Below are positions 35,768 to 45,400 of a DNA stretch of 64,000 nt, piece by piece (the first letter of the stretch is position 1; the number at the start of each line of letters is the position of its first letter). Below the pieces are notes generated by a model. That model saw only the letters and a list, made by a program, of their open reading frames with translations. It had not been told where the DNA came from and searched no databases. The stretch lies in contig NZ_JAHYSS010000003.1 in NCBI RefSeq assembly GCF_019802255.1, positions 186,001-250,000 of the forward strand, given 5' to 3'. The position numbers and the translations under genes are program-made. The stretch is from Pedobacter polysacchareus. Its GTDB lineage: Bacteria; Bacteroidota; Bacteroidia; Sphingobacteriales; Sphingobacteriaceae.

Positions 35768-38700
35768 TTAAAAAACAAGATTAAGTCCGGCAAGAATGTA
35801 TCTGCTGCGTGGATAAGCGGCATAATCGATTCCTGGTGTCAATGGATTGTTCCTTCGGGTATTCGCTTCCGGATCATATCCTGAATAACCTGTAATCGTC
35901 AATAGATTATTTACAGTACCATATACGCGAAGTTTGGAAATAAATCCGCTGCGTTTCAATAGGCTTTGTGGAAGTGTATAACCCAAAGTGACATTGGTAA
36001 TGCGCAGGAAAGAACCGTCCTCTACCGCAAAAGAAGTTAGTGCATAGTTTCCTGGAGTTGGTGTCCAGTAAGTTGTATTTTCGTTCATTGCACTGAGCAT
36101 CGCAGGATCTGTTACTTTAATCCCCTTAGCATCAAAGTTCTGCCAGCGATCAGTCATGATATTCAACAGATTGTTGTCTTTCACATTAAACTGAGAAGTA
36201 AACTCTAAAGTATTCGCATTGTATACCTTGTTTCCAACAGAAAAATTAAGGAATACTGACATGTCAAAATTCTTATAGGTAAACTGGTTGTTGAAGCCAC
36301 CAATAAACTTTGGCTGTGCATTCCCTAATACGGTACGGTCGTCTTCAGTAATTACCATGCTTTCCGAAGAAGAAAGCTTTCTCACTTTCATGTCTCCAGG
36401 CTGTGGCTCTCTGTTTCCGATTAAAGACCTGCTATTAGGTACATCAGATTTCAATGTATAGGTATAGGCTCCGGTATTGGTATTCTGTACATAGTTGAAG
36501 TCATTGACAGTGTATCTGCCATCAGAAATGTAGCCATAGAATTGTCCAACCGGTTTTCCTACTTCTACTTTCACATCAGCAAGGCTATTTACCCATCCTG
36601 ATTGTGTCAGGTAAGCATTCACACCATTTTGCAATTCAAGAATTTTATTCTGGTTGAAGGAGATATTGAAACTGGTATTATAAGTAAAATTCCTGCTTTT
36701 CACCGCTAATAAACCCAATTGCAGCTCCAATCCTCTATTTTGGGTTTTCCCTACATTTTGTTGTTGTGTAGGATACCCGGAGATAGTGGAAATATTCGCA
36801 TCCAACAATAGGTTTTTCGTCCTGTTTTGATATAGATCAACAGTTGCTGTTAAACGGCTGTCGAAAAACTCCATATCCATACCGAAATTCGCAGACATGT
36901 TGGTTTCCCATTTAATTTTTGGGTTGGCCAGTTTGTTCGAAATTAATCCTGTACTTACGGACGCATCATTTACAGCATAGCCTCCTGCGGTAGAACTTGC
37001 CAGGAATACTGTTCTGAATAAATCCTGTCCAATCCTGCTATTTCCTGCAGCACCATAACTCACTCGAAGTTTTAAACTGTTAAACCATTTTATATTGGCT
37101 TGTTTAAAAAACTCTTCTTCGGAGGTACGCCAGGCAATTTGGGCAGAAGGAAAATTACCGTAACGGTTTTCTGGCGCAAATACGGAAATACCATCTCTTC
37201 TAAAGTTGAAAGTGGCCAGGTATTTTCCTTTATAAGCATAAGCTGCACGTGCAAAAACAGAAAGGTTTCTAGTCCCTGCTACAGCAGAAGTTGGTTTATC
37301 CTGCACCGCACCATTTGGCAAGTCTGTCTTTTGAATATTGGCAAAAGCTTCCTCTGGGCTGATGTTTGCCGGGAACCATTTAATCGTCATGCTATTGGAA
37401 TTCACATCATCTCTGCGCAGCTCCTGTCCGGCCAAAAGCTCCAGACTATGGTTTTTTCCTAAATCCGGTCTGTAGGTTAAAGTATTGGTATTGATAAAGG
37501 AAGTGGTATTGGAATTGTCCAACTGAATGGCCGGCATATTCGCGTTGTTTCTCGCCACACCAGTCAGCAGACCGTTAAATATATCTACATTACGATCGTT
37601 AAAGTTCATCCCTAACGTACTTTTTAAACTTAGATTCTTTAAAATCTGAAAGCTCACATACGCACTGCTGATTAAATCATTACGGTAATCGGCTTTTAGT
37701 TCATTGTGTGCTAAACTGATGGGATTGGTCAACTGTGTAGCCAGGAAATCTGCATCAAATAAATCACCTGAATCACCACCACCCAGATAAGGAAGGTAAC
37801 GCACCGCATTCCGTAAACGATTGGCACTCTGAGATTGCGTACTGCTGGTACCAATCCCATCTACACGCTGGCGACTATATCTTGCATTCAAACCAAAACG
37901 TAATTTATCGGAGATCTTATGGTCAAAACGAAAAGAAGCAAAGGTTCTTCTATAACCAGACTCCAGCATAATGCCTTCTTCTTTGGTATTGTTTAATGAA
38001 AAATTAAAGGTCGTTTTATCGGTTCCTCCAGAGATATTCAGAACCTGGGTACTTGACCATGCCTGGCGACCAAAGACTTTATCCTGCCAATCTACTTTCT
38101 CAATGTTCTTATAAATATCTAAATCTTCATAAGTTCCATAAGCTTTTGTAAAATCATCTTTTACTTGCTGAGAAGTATTGTTATTGTACAATTCATACTG
38201 ATACTTTACAAAATCGTAAGGATCCATTACCTCCAGTTTGTTGACGATCTGACGAGCACCGCCAAATACATCAAAAGAAACCATGGTTTTACCCGGTTTT
38301 CCAATTTTAGTGGTAATGATCATTACTCCATTTGAACCTCTGGAACCATAAATTGCTGTTGAAGCGACATCTTTCAATAAATTGATCGATTCAATCTCCC
38401 CAGGGGATAAAATAGACAGCGCATTCTCTACAGGAATTCCATCTACTATATATAAAGGTGCGTTATCACCAGTTAATGAACTCCCACCACGCACTTTTAC
38501 CTGAATATCGGCACCCGGATTACCCTCCGGTGTGGTTACTGATAAGCCGGCCATTTTGCCTGCCAATGCCTGTGCTAAAGTACCTACCGGAAAATCAGCC
38601 ACATCCTTACTAGACAATACCGATACCGAACCGGTCAGCATTTCTTTCTTTACAGTACCATATCCAATATTGATCATCACCTCATTCAGCTGAGAGACAT

Positions 38701-38998
38701 CTTCCTGTAAAATGAAATTGACTTTTGATTGATTGCCTACGGCTATTTCCTGTGGAACATAACCAATATACCTGGCCATTAATATCGTCTCCCCCTGGTC
38801 AGGAACAGAAATCTTGAACTGGCCTTTATCATCTGTACTCACCACAATGGCAGTACCTTTGATCGAAATGCTCACTCCAGGAATAGATTCCTTGTTTGCT
38901 TTATCAGTGACTTTTCCAGTTACCTGGCGAATTTTCTGGGCATCCGCCTCGAAAATTACGATAGCCAACAATACAAACAGTAGTAAAAATTTTTTCAT
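35768..38998 (-). CDS. SusC/RagA-family TonB-dependent transporter (pectin oligosaccharides)
   Basis: Outer-membrane import channel, 1076 aa. Order of parts: signal peptide (cleavage near FEADAQ), carboxypeptidase-regulatory-like domain (about 25-105), TonB plug starting at INIGYGTVKKEMLTG with the SusC signature STAIYGSRGSNGVMIITTK, then a beta-barrel to the terminal residues ILAGLNLVF. It heads the first pectin unit with SusD. Substrate assignment to pectin fragments follows from the operon. The leader is about 80 nt and can form a small CCCCA/TGGGG hairpin at 39017-39037. Confidence 0.95.
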   Translation of the reverse strand: MKKFLLLFVLLAIVIFEADAQKIRQVTGKVTDKANKESIPGVSISIKGTAIVVSTDDKGQFKISVPDQGETILMARYIGYVPQEIAVGNQSKVNFILQEDVSQLNEVMINIGYGTVKKEMLTGSVSVLSSKDVADFPVGTLAQALAGKMAGLSVTTPEGNPGADIQVKVRGGSSLTGDNAPLYIVDGIPVENALSILSPGEIESINLLKDVASTAIYGSRGSNGVMIITTKIGKPGKTMVSFDVFGGARQIVNKLEVMDPYDFVKYQYELYNNNTSQQVKDDFTKAYGTYEDLDIYKNIEKVDWQDKVFGRQAWSSTQVLNISGGTDKTTFNFSLNNTKEEGIMLESGYRRTFASFRFDHKISDKLRFGLNARYSRQRVDGIGTSSTQSQSANRLRNAVRYLPYLGGGDSGDLFDADFLATQLTNPISLAHNELKADYRNDLISSAYVSFQILKNLSLKSTLGMNFNDRNVDIFNGLLTGVARNNANMPAIQLDNSNTTSFINTNTLTYRPDLGKNHSLELLAGQELRRDDVNSNSMTIKWFPANISPEEAFANIQKTDLPNGAVQDKPTSAVAGTRNLSVFARAAYAYKGKYLATFNFRRDGISVFAPENRYGNFPSAQIAWRTSEEEFFKQANIKWFNSLKLRVSYGAAGNSRIGQDLFRTVFLASSTAGGYAVNDASVSTGLISNKLANPKIKWETNMSANFGMDMEFFDSRLTATVDLYQNRTKNLLLDANISTISGYPTQQQNVGKTQNRGLELQLGLLAVKSRNFTYNTSFNISFNQNKILELQNGVNAYLTQSGWVNSLADVKVEVGKPVGQFYGYISDGRYTVNDFNYVQNTNTGAYTYTLKSDVPNSRSLIGNREPQPGDMKVRKLSSSESMVITEDDRTVLGNAQPKFIGGFNNQFTYKNFDMSVFLNFSVGNKVYNANTLEFTSQFNVKDNNLLNIMTDRWQNFDAKGIKVTDPAMLSAMNENTTYWTPTPGNYALTSFAVEDGSFLRITNVTLGYTLPQSLLKRSGFISKLRVYGTVNNLLTITGYSGYDPEANTRRNNPLTPGIDYAAYPRSRYILAGLNLVF

Positions 38999-39085
38999 AC
39001 TCGTTCGGTTAAGAATCCCCAGATTTAGGATATGGGGTGGTTTAGTTTATTTTGGTTAGTAGAAAGGCTGCTCAACCTTCCATTA

Positions 39086-39164
39086 ACAATTCTACATTGT
39101 TTTTATTAATAAAGTAATGGTAGCGCCAGATAAATTTGCGCAATCGTTCCCGACAACGTTGCCG
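39086..39164 (-). promoter_or_regulatory. SusC promoter with shared pectin-regulon operator
   Basis: ACAATTCTACAT (39086-39097), 39 bp, TGCGCAATCGTT (39137-39148), then direct repeats CGTTCCCG (39145) and CGTTGCCG (39157) with a 12-bp period. The minus-strand -7 box is TAGAATTG. No TTG lies at the -33 spacing, as expected for an activator-dependent promoter. TTGCGCAA here is a perfect palindrome with a central CG, the shape liked by LacI-family proteins. Confidence 0.7.
39131..39138 (+). promoter_or_regulatory. -7 box of the LacI-type regulator promoter
   Basis: TAAATTTG is a full match to TAnnTTTG. Its last bases are part of the shared operator element, so a protein bound there would block this promoter. 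The leader to the ATG at 39251 is about 105 nt. Confidence 0.4.
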
Positions 39165-39250
39165 ACCTGGAAATCGGATGCTTTTAATTAGGAGGATAAT
39201 TGTTATATTGCCCTGTATAGACCAAATTTTAACTTCTTCCTCCTTTTTTC

Positions 39251-40264
39251 ATGTTCGAACCAACTACTTTAAAAGATATAGCAAAGGCCTTGGGCCTATC
39301 TACTTCCACCGTTTCAAGGGCTTTAAGAGACACCCACGAAATCAGTGCGGAAACAAAAAAAGTAGTTTTGGAATACGCAGAAAAAATCAACTACCGACCA
39401 AATCCCATTGCTTTAAGCTTAAAAGAAAGGCGGACCAAATCTATTGGGGTATTGGTGAGTGAAGTAGCCAACCATTATTTCTCCCAGGCCATTGGCGGAA
39501 TTGAATCTATTGCTTATGATAGAGGGTATCATGTCATCATCACGCAAACACATGAATCTTACGAAAGAGAAAAAATAAACATTCAGCATTTGGCTTCCAG
39601 AGGGGTAGATGGATTATTGGTCTCCTTATCTGCGGAGACAAGTGATACCAGTCATCTGGCGCGTTTACACGAACGCGGATTACCGATGGTCTTTTTCGAC
39701 AGGGTAGCTAAAGATATTGAAACACATAAAATCAGTGCCAATAATGAACAGGGTGCTTATGATGCTACGATCCAGCTCTTGGAATCCGGACGCAGAAAAA
39801 TTGCCCACCTGACCAGCTCAGACCACCTTTCAATCAGTATCGAAAGATTGGCAGGCTATACTGCCGCTTTAAATAAATATGGAATTCCCGTTCAGCAGGA
39901 ATATATCAAATATTGCCCGCATGGAGGAATGTTCCAGGAAGAAACCGAACAGGCCATTCAGGAACTCATGTCCCTGGAAGATAAGCCAGATGCAATCTTT
40001 GTGGCCGGCGACCGGCTAAGTATTGGCTGTTTAACGGTATTGAAGAAATTCAACATCTCAGTACCTGAAGAAGTTGCAGTCTCTGGGTTTAGCAATTCCG
40101 ATGTATTGGATTTATTCAAATCTCCCCTAAGCTCAGTCAGACAGCCCGCTTACGAAATGGGCCGTATGGCCACAGAAATGCTGATCAAACTGATTGAAAG
40201 CAAATATCCGGTCACGGAATTTGAAAATAAGGTATTGGATACCGAATTGCTGATCCGCAGTTAA
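39251..40264 (+). CDS. LacI-family transcriptional regulator of the pectin locus
   Basis: A 337-aa regulator. The HTH is at residues 4-27 (TLKDIAKALGLSTSTVSRAL), with the hinge helix around NPIALSLKERRTK, then a periplasmic-binding-protein-like ligand domain starting at SIGVLVSEVANHYFSQ. It is divergent from SusC, and its promoter overlaps the shared operator. The likely ligand is a galacturonate-pathway intermediate or oligouronide, which is inference. An 11-bp tandem duplication ATCCGCAGTTA (40253-40274) spans its stop codon. Confidence 0.92.
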   Translation: MFEPTTLKDIAKALGLSTSTVSRALRDTHEISAETKKVVLEYAEKINYRPNPIALSLKERRTKSIGVLVSEVANHYFSQAIGGIESIAYDRGYHVIITQTHESYEREKINIQHLASRGVDGLLVSLSAETSDTSHLARLHERGLPMVFFDRVAKDIETHKISANNEQGAYDATIQLLESGRRKIAHLTSSDHLSISIERLAGYTAALNKYGIPVQQEYIKYCPHGGMFQEETEQAIQELMSLEDKPDAIFVAGDRLSIGCLTVLKKFNISVPEEVAVSGFSNSDVLDLFKSPLSSVRQPAYEMGRMATEMLIKLIESKYPVTEFENKVLDTELLIRS

Positions 40265-40275
40265 TCCGCAGTTAA

Positions 40276-40896
40276 TTAATCCTGTATTTTAGCAATCCGG
40301 TACGCACACCTCCGATCACCAGTCACAATGTGGTCCATGCGATCAATACTGACACTTTCTCCAAGAACGTATTTAAATATGTTCAGCTCTGCTGTACAAA
40401 ACCCCTGACAAGTTTTTGCAGCAGCGCAAATCGGACAATGGTTCTCCACCAGCAAATACCCAGATTCATCTTTCGTATATTCCGCCATGTATCCCTCCCG
40501 GGTCCTGATCTCTGCCAGTTTTGCAATGCGATCCTCTAAATCCCTAAGCGGTGATAATTCCTGGAAATAACGTTCTTTTCCCGCTTGTTCAGTAACATCA
40601 ATTACTTTTTGTAATGCAGCCTCCCCCAATACATCACGCATTCCCGCAATGAGCTTTACCGTTAATTCAGAATGGGTGTCTGGAAATTGGGCATTGCCCT
40701 CAGCTGTCAGTTTAAAAAACTGCTTAGGCCTCCCTACTCCTGTCGATTCATTAAATGAATTCACCAATCCCTCTTCCGTAAATTTCAATAATTGTAACCT
40801 CGCCCCTTCATTCGTGATCCCCAGCTCCTTCGCTATCGAAGCAGCAGTGAGTGCCCCCCTGGTTTTTAGCAACATTAAAAATCTGTTTGTCTTCAT
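40276..40896 (-). CDS. SufR-like Fe-S transcriptional regulator
   Basis: A 206-aa regulator with an N-terminal winged HTH (about 8-70; SIAKELGITNEGARLQLLKF, then GRPKQFFKLT). The C-terminal part has Cys154, Cys157, Cys163, Cys167 and Cys197. C154-X12-C167 plus a Cys about 30 residues on matches the ligand spacing of SufR-type [4Fe-4S] sensors. Its promoter (TTG at 40959-40961, N19, TACTTTTG at 40932-40939, minus strand) overlaps a perfect palindrome and faces the pump promoter. It probably represses both itself and the pump and lets go when its cluster changes. That is inference. Confidence 0.75.
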   Translation of the reverse strand: MKTNRFLMLLKTRGALTAASIAKELGITNEGARLQLLKFTEEGLVNSFNESTGVGRPKQFFKLTAEGNAQFPDTHSELTVKLIAGMRDVLGEAALQKVIDVTEQAGKERYFQELSPLRDLEDRIAKLAEIRTREGYMAEYTKDESGYLLVENHCPICAAAKTCQGFCTAELNIFKYVLGESVSIDRMDHIVTGDRRCAYRIAKIQD

Positions 40897-40906
40897 AATC
40901 TAATAA

Positions 40907-40924
40907 AACAAGTGTTTGCTTGTT
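40907..40924. promoter_or_regulatory. AACAAG-N6-CTTGTT palindrome, predicted SufR-like operator
   Basis: Perfect 6-bp arms with a 6-bp spacer. The right arm contains the -33 TTG (40920-40922) of the pump promoter, and the whole site covers the start region of the regulator transcript. One bound dimer could shut both promoters. Confidence 0.6.
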
Positions 40925-40948
40925 ATATTAACAAAAGTACTAACTTTG
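40920..40948 (+). promoter_or_regulatory. Promoter of the RND efflux operon
   Basis: TTG at 40920-40922, 18 bp, then TAACTTTG at 40941-40948, a full match to the Bacteroidota promoter. It predicts a leader of about 330 nt before the adaptor gene. The -7 boxes of the two facing promoters are separated by a single base. Confidence 0.65.
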
Positions 40949-41040
40949 TCGAACTTATCAAGCCCATCAACTGATAATTATGCTTTAATAACGTCAAGAA
41001 ATGGGAGATTAACAATTATTGAATATTGATCACAAGGATT

Positions 41041-41142
41041 ATGAAAATTAAGTTACAAAAAAATACAATGACTATTCCTTTTGCTGCAACAGGCCTGCTG
41101 CCTGTTTACATCGTTCCCTATTGGAACGTGCTCTTTAAGTAA
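41041..41142 (+). CDS. 33-codon leader ORF upstream of the RND operon
   Basis: Short ORF in the pump leader, from ATG at 41041 to TAA at 41140-41142, starting MKIKLQKNTMTIPF and ending YWNVLFK. An AAGGA lies 5 bp before the ATG. Two stem-loops lie inside it: AACAGGC/GCCTGTT (41088-41106) and CGTTCC/GGAACG (41112-41128). It may be a regulatory leader peptide whose translation changes folding of the mRNA. No homology is claimed, and it could be a chance ORF. Confidence 0.35.
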   Translation: MKIKLQKNTMTIPFAATGLLPVYIVPYWNVLFK

Positions 41143-41284
41143 CACCTAAGCTTTTCCTGCTTACGGCGATCAGAACCGCCTCACCTTTCACTCAGTAATC
41201 TTTATAGATTTCATTGAGCAGGTATCCCTATGCCCAAATTTTTAAGAACAATAGCAAATTATTTACCAACAACAACGTCATCCA

Positions 41285-42442
41285 ATGAACATTAAAGAAA
41301 CAAAACTGCTCGCTTACCCTCTATTATTAATCGCAATTTTCAGTGCTTGCGCCGCACCTCAGCAGCCAGCGCAGCAAACAGTACTTCCGGAATACCCAAG
41401 CCTGTTGATTGAACCCAGCAAAACTGAAGTAGCAGTAGAATACCCAGCCATCCTTCAGGGCGAAGAAACGGTAGAAATCAGATCGAAAGTAGATGGCTAC
41501 ATCGAAAAAGTATATGTAACTGAGGGTACCAGCGTAACAAAGGGACAAGCCTTATTTAAAATTGATGCCAACAGTTTCCAGCAAGAAATGAACAGCAAAC
41601 AGGCTGCGGTGCTTGCTGCCGAAGCAGATTTAGAAACAGCCAGCATCCAGGCAGAAAGAACAAAAGCGCTGGTAGATAAAAAAATTGTGAACGATTTCGA
41701 GCTCACTGCCGCTAAAAATGTAGTACGCGTTAAAAAAGCATCACTATTACAGGCAAAAGCCAGTCTATCTGCCGCCAGATCTAACCTGGCATTTACGCAT
41801 ATCGTAAGTCCAATAAATGGTGTAGTAGGTAGCTTGCCTCATAAAATAGGAAGTTTGGTGAGCAGCAGCGCTGAAACACCACTAACCAGTATCGCCAATA
41901 CCGCAAAAATCTACGCCTTTTTCTCTTTAAGTCAGCAGCAACTCGCTGCTTTCTTAAATAAATATGATGGCAAACAGGCAAATGATAAATTTAAAAACAT
42001 GCCCCAGGTTTCTTTAATCCTCGCAGATGGAACGGAATATCCAACAGCAGGAAAAATTGAAACACTAAGTGGGGTATTGAACGCCAGTACTGGTGCCGCA
42101 AACTTTAAAGCAATTTTCCCAAACCCCGAAGGAAAACTATGGAGCGGCGCGACAGCAGTATTGCGCATTCCAACACTGCTTAACGCAGCCATTATGGTAC
42201 CCAAAACCGCTACTTTCGAATTACAGGGCAAATATTTTGTTTTTACCGTCGACCCTGAAGCTACCGTTCACCATACCGCAATTGAGGTAATGAATACCGG
42301 AACAGCAAAAGATTATATCGTAAGCAAGGGCTTAAAATCCGGCGATCAAATCGTTACCGAAGGACTGGACAATTTAAAAGATGGTATGAAAATCAAAGTG
42401 TCAGCAAAACCTGCAAAAGTGTCTACTCTGGCTGCAAAATAA
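41285..42442 (+). CDS. RND efflux periplasmic adaptor (MFP) lipoprotein
   Basis: Membrane-fusion protein linking the RND permease to the outer-membrane factor; 385 aa. Lipobox FSAC at about 19-22 anchors it to a membrane. A lipoyl/barrel-sandwich half starts at EIRSKVDGYIEKVYVTEGTSVTKGQALF, then an alpha-helical hairpin (about 95-165, rich in Ala, Gln and Lys), the second lipoyl half at FTHIVSPINGVVG, and beta-barrel and proximal domains. First gene of the pump operon, 8 bp before the permease. Confidence 0.93.
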   Translation: MNIKETKLLAYPLLLIAIFSACAAPQQPAQQTVLPEYPSLLIEPSKTEVAVEYPAILQGEETVEIRSKVDGYIEKVYVTEGTSVTKGQALFKIDANSFQQEMNSKQAAVLAAEADLETASIQAERTKALVDKKIVNDFELTAAKNVVRVKKASLLQAKASLSAARSNLAFTHIVSPINGVVGSLPHKIGSLVSSSAETPLTSIANTAKIYAFFSLSQQQLAAFLNKYDGKQANDKFKNMPQVSLILADGTEYPTAGKIETLSGVLNASTGAANFKAIFPNPEGKLWSGATAVLRIPTLLNAAIMVPKTATFELQGKYFVFTVDPEATVHHTAIEVMNTGTAKDYIVSKGLKSGDQIVTEGLDNLKDGMKIKVSAKPAKVSTLAAK

Positions 42443-42450
42443 TAAAAGAG

Positions 42451-45400
42451 ATGTTAAGAAAATTTATAGAAAACCCGGTATTGTCTACGGTCATATCGAT
42501 TATTATTGTCATACTTGGTCTTTTAGGCCTATTCTCCCTCCCAATATCGCAATATCCTGAAATTGCCCCACCTACAGTTGCAGTGTCTGCAGCTTACCAG
42601 GGTGCCAATGCAGATGTGGTCATGAAAAGTGTAATTGTACCATTGGAAGAACAAATTAATGGGGTAGAAAACATGACCTACATGACTTCTAAAGCAAGTA
42701 ACAACGGAAGTGCCACCATTACCATTTATTTTAAACAAGGAACAGACCCGGATCAGGCAGCAGTAAACGTGCAAAACCGGGTCACTAAAGCCACAAGCCT
42801 GTTGCCCAATGAGGTGATTAAAGCGGGAATTACTACCAGTAAAAAACTGAGCAGCACTGCTTTTAGCTTTCTACTATTCAGTAAAGATGGGGCTTATGAC
42901 CAGAAATTCCTGGACAATTACCTGAGGATTAACATCATGCCACAAATGAAACGTGTGGAAGGTGTCGGTGAAGCAAGTATCTATGGAAATCAGGAATACT
43001 CGATGAGGATCTGGCTAAAACCAGATGCCATGGCCAGTTACCACCTGGTACCTGATGATGTGATCGCTGCCCTAAAAGAACAAAATATAGAAGCAGCACC
43101 TGGTAAAATTGGGGAAAACAGCAAGCAGTCAATTCAGTATGCTTTAAAATATACCGGCAGATTGGAAGAGGCATCGGAATTTGAAAATATCGTGCTCCGC
43201 AGTGCTGGACAAGGTGGCCTGGTTCGCTTAAAAGATATTGCCAGCGTAGAATTTGGCGCATTGGACTATACAACCAGTCTAGTGACCCAGGGAAAAGTTT
43301 CTTCCGGCGGTGATGTTAGCCAGTCATCTGGTTCCAATGCCAGAGAATTGATCATTGCCTGTGAAAATATTTTGAAAGAAGCCTCCAAAGATTTCCCACC
43401 GGGAGTAGAATACCAAACCTTCCTAAATGCCAATGAATTTCTGGACGCTTCTATTGAAAAGGTAATCTATACCATTATAGAAGCATTTATCCTGGTATTC
43501 ATAGTGGTATTTATTTTCCTGCAGGATTTCAGGTCTACCTTAATCCCCGCAATTGCCGTACCCGTCGCCATCATTGGTACCTTCTTCTTTCTAAAACTCT
43601 TCGGCTTTACCATTAATTTACTGACCCTTTTTGCCTTGGTACTGGCCATAGGAATCGTGGTGGATGATGCCATTGTAGTGGTCGAAGCCGTACATGCAAA
43701 GCTAGACCAGGGAGCAAAATCTGCTAAAAAGGCAACCATCCATGCGATGTCTGAGATTAGTGGTGCAATTGTTTCCATTACTCTGATCATGTCAGCAGTG
43801 TTTGTTCCTGTTACTTTTATCACCGGCTCTGCTGGGGTATTTTACAAACAATTTGGATTAACCTTAGCAGTAGCCATCGTGATTTCTGCCGTAAATGCGC
43901 TGACTTTAAGTCCGGCACTATGTGCACTGCTCTTAAAACCTCATCAATCCCACAAAGAGCAGCCAAAACAAGGTTTTATGACCCGTTTTTATGCAGGATT
44001 CAATGCTTCATTTGAATCCCTGACCAGTAAATATTTACGGGCAGTAAGGTTCCTCTTACGTAGAAAATGGCTTTCCATTATGAGTATCTCGGTTTTTGGA
44101 TTGGTATTTTATATGCTTTTGAAAACTACACCTACCGGTTTCGTTCCTAATGAAGATGGTGGCGCACTTTATGGAGACGTCATTTTACCACCGGCCGCAA
44201 CATTGGAACGCACAGAAGAAATCACCAATTTGGTGGACAGTATTGTTAGGAGTATTCCTGAAGTTGAACTGTCCTCCAGACTTGCAGGAATGGACCTGAT
44301 CAATGGTTTTGGCGGTTCTTATGGTGCATTGTTTATCCGTTTAAAACCATGGAGCGAACGTAAAGGGCCAAATCAGGATGTTGGCAGCGTTGTCAATCAG
44401 CTGTTTGCGAAAACCGCACATATTAAGGGCGCTAAGATTATCTTTTTTGCCGCACCAACCTTGCAGGGCTTCGGAAATAGCAACGGCTTTGAAGTACAAC
44501 TACAAGACAAAACTGGTGGAAATTACGAAGCTTTTGGCAAGTCTATTGGGAAATTCATGGCCGGCATCAATCAACGTCCGGAAATTATGTATGCCACCAG
44601 CCCATTCAACAATGGCTTCCCAGAATTGGAAGTCAATGTAAATGTAGCCCGATGTAAAGATGCAGGGGTATCCGTAAACACCGTTCTAAATACGCTTCAA
44701 GGATATTTTGGCGGTGTCTATGCTTCTGATTTCAATAAATTTGGCAAGCAATACCGCGTAATGATACAAAGTCACCCGGATTTCAGAGAGAAAGAAGCAG
44801 ACCTCAATAAGGTGTTCGTTAAAACTGAAAAAGGACTGATGGCTCCAATTTCGGAATTTGTGACCTTAAAAAAAACGTATGGCCCTGAGTTTATCAACCG
44901 TTTCAATCTCTTTACTTCAACTATGGTGACGGGTGTTCCAAACAAAGGATACAGTTCTGGAGACGCCATTAAGGCAATTGAGGAAGTTGCGGCCCAAACA
45001 TTGAGCCGTGGCTACACCTACGAATTTTCAGGATTGACCAGGGAAGAGCTTTCCAGCGGCAGCCAAACGGTAATGATTTTCGCCCTTTGCCTGCTGTTTA
45101 TCTATTTCCTGTTAAGCGCACAGTATAAAAGCTATATCCTGCCCTTCTCCGTGTTATTATCATTACCAATAGGTTTAGCAGGTGCTTTTATCTTCGCCAA
45201 CCTGTTTGGAATCGACAACAACATTTTCCTTCAAATCAGTCTGATCATGTTGATTGGTCTGCTGGCTAAAAATGCAATCCTGATTGTAGAATTCGCATTG
45301 ATGCACAGACTAAGCGGCAGAAGTATTGTTCAATCCGCACTCTTAGGCGCAAAAGCCCGACTAAGGCCGATCCTGATGACATCATTTGCTTTCATTTTTG

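Noticed and set aside
35749..35823. Upstream start for the first SusD at 35823
   Set aside because: It overlaps the SusC coding region and puts 25 residues before a clear lipoprotein signal.
43467..43823. Minus-strand ORF of 118 codons opposite the RND permease
   Set aside because: It is antisense to conserved membrane helices, and its composition follows from the codons of the permease.
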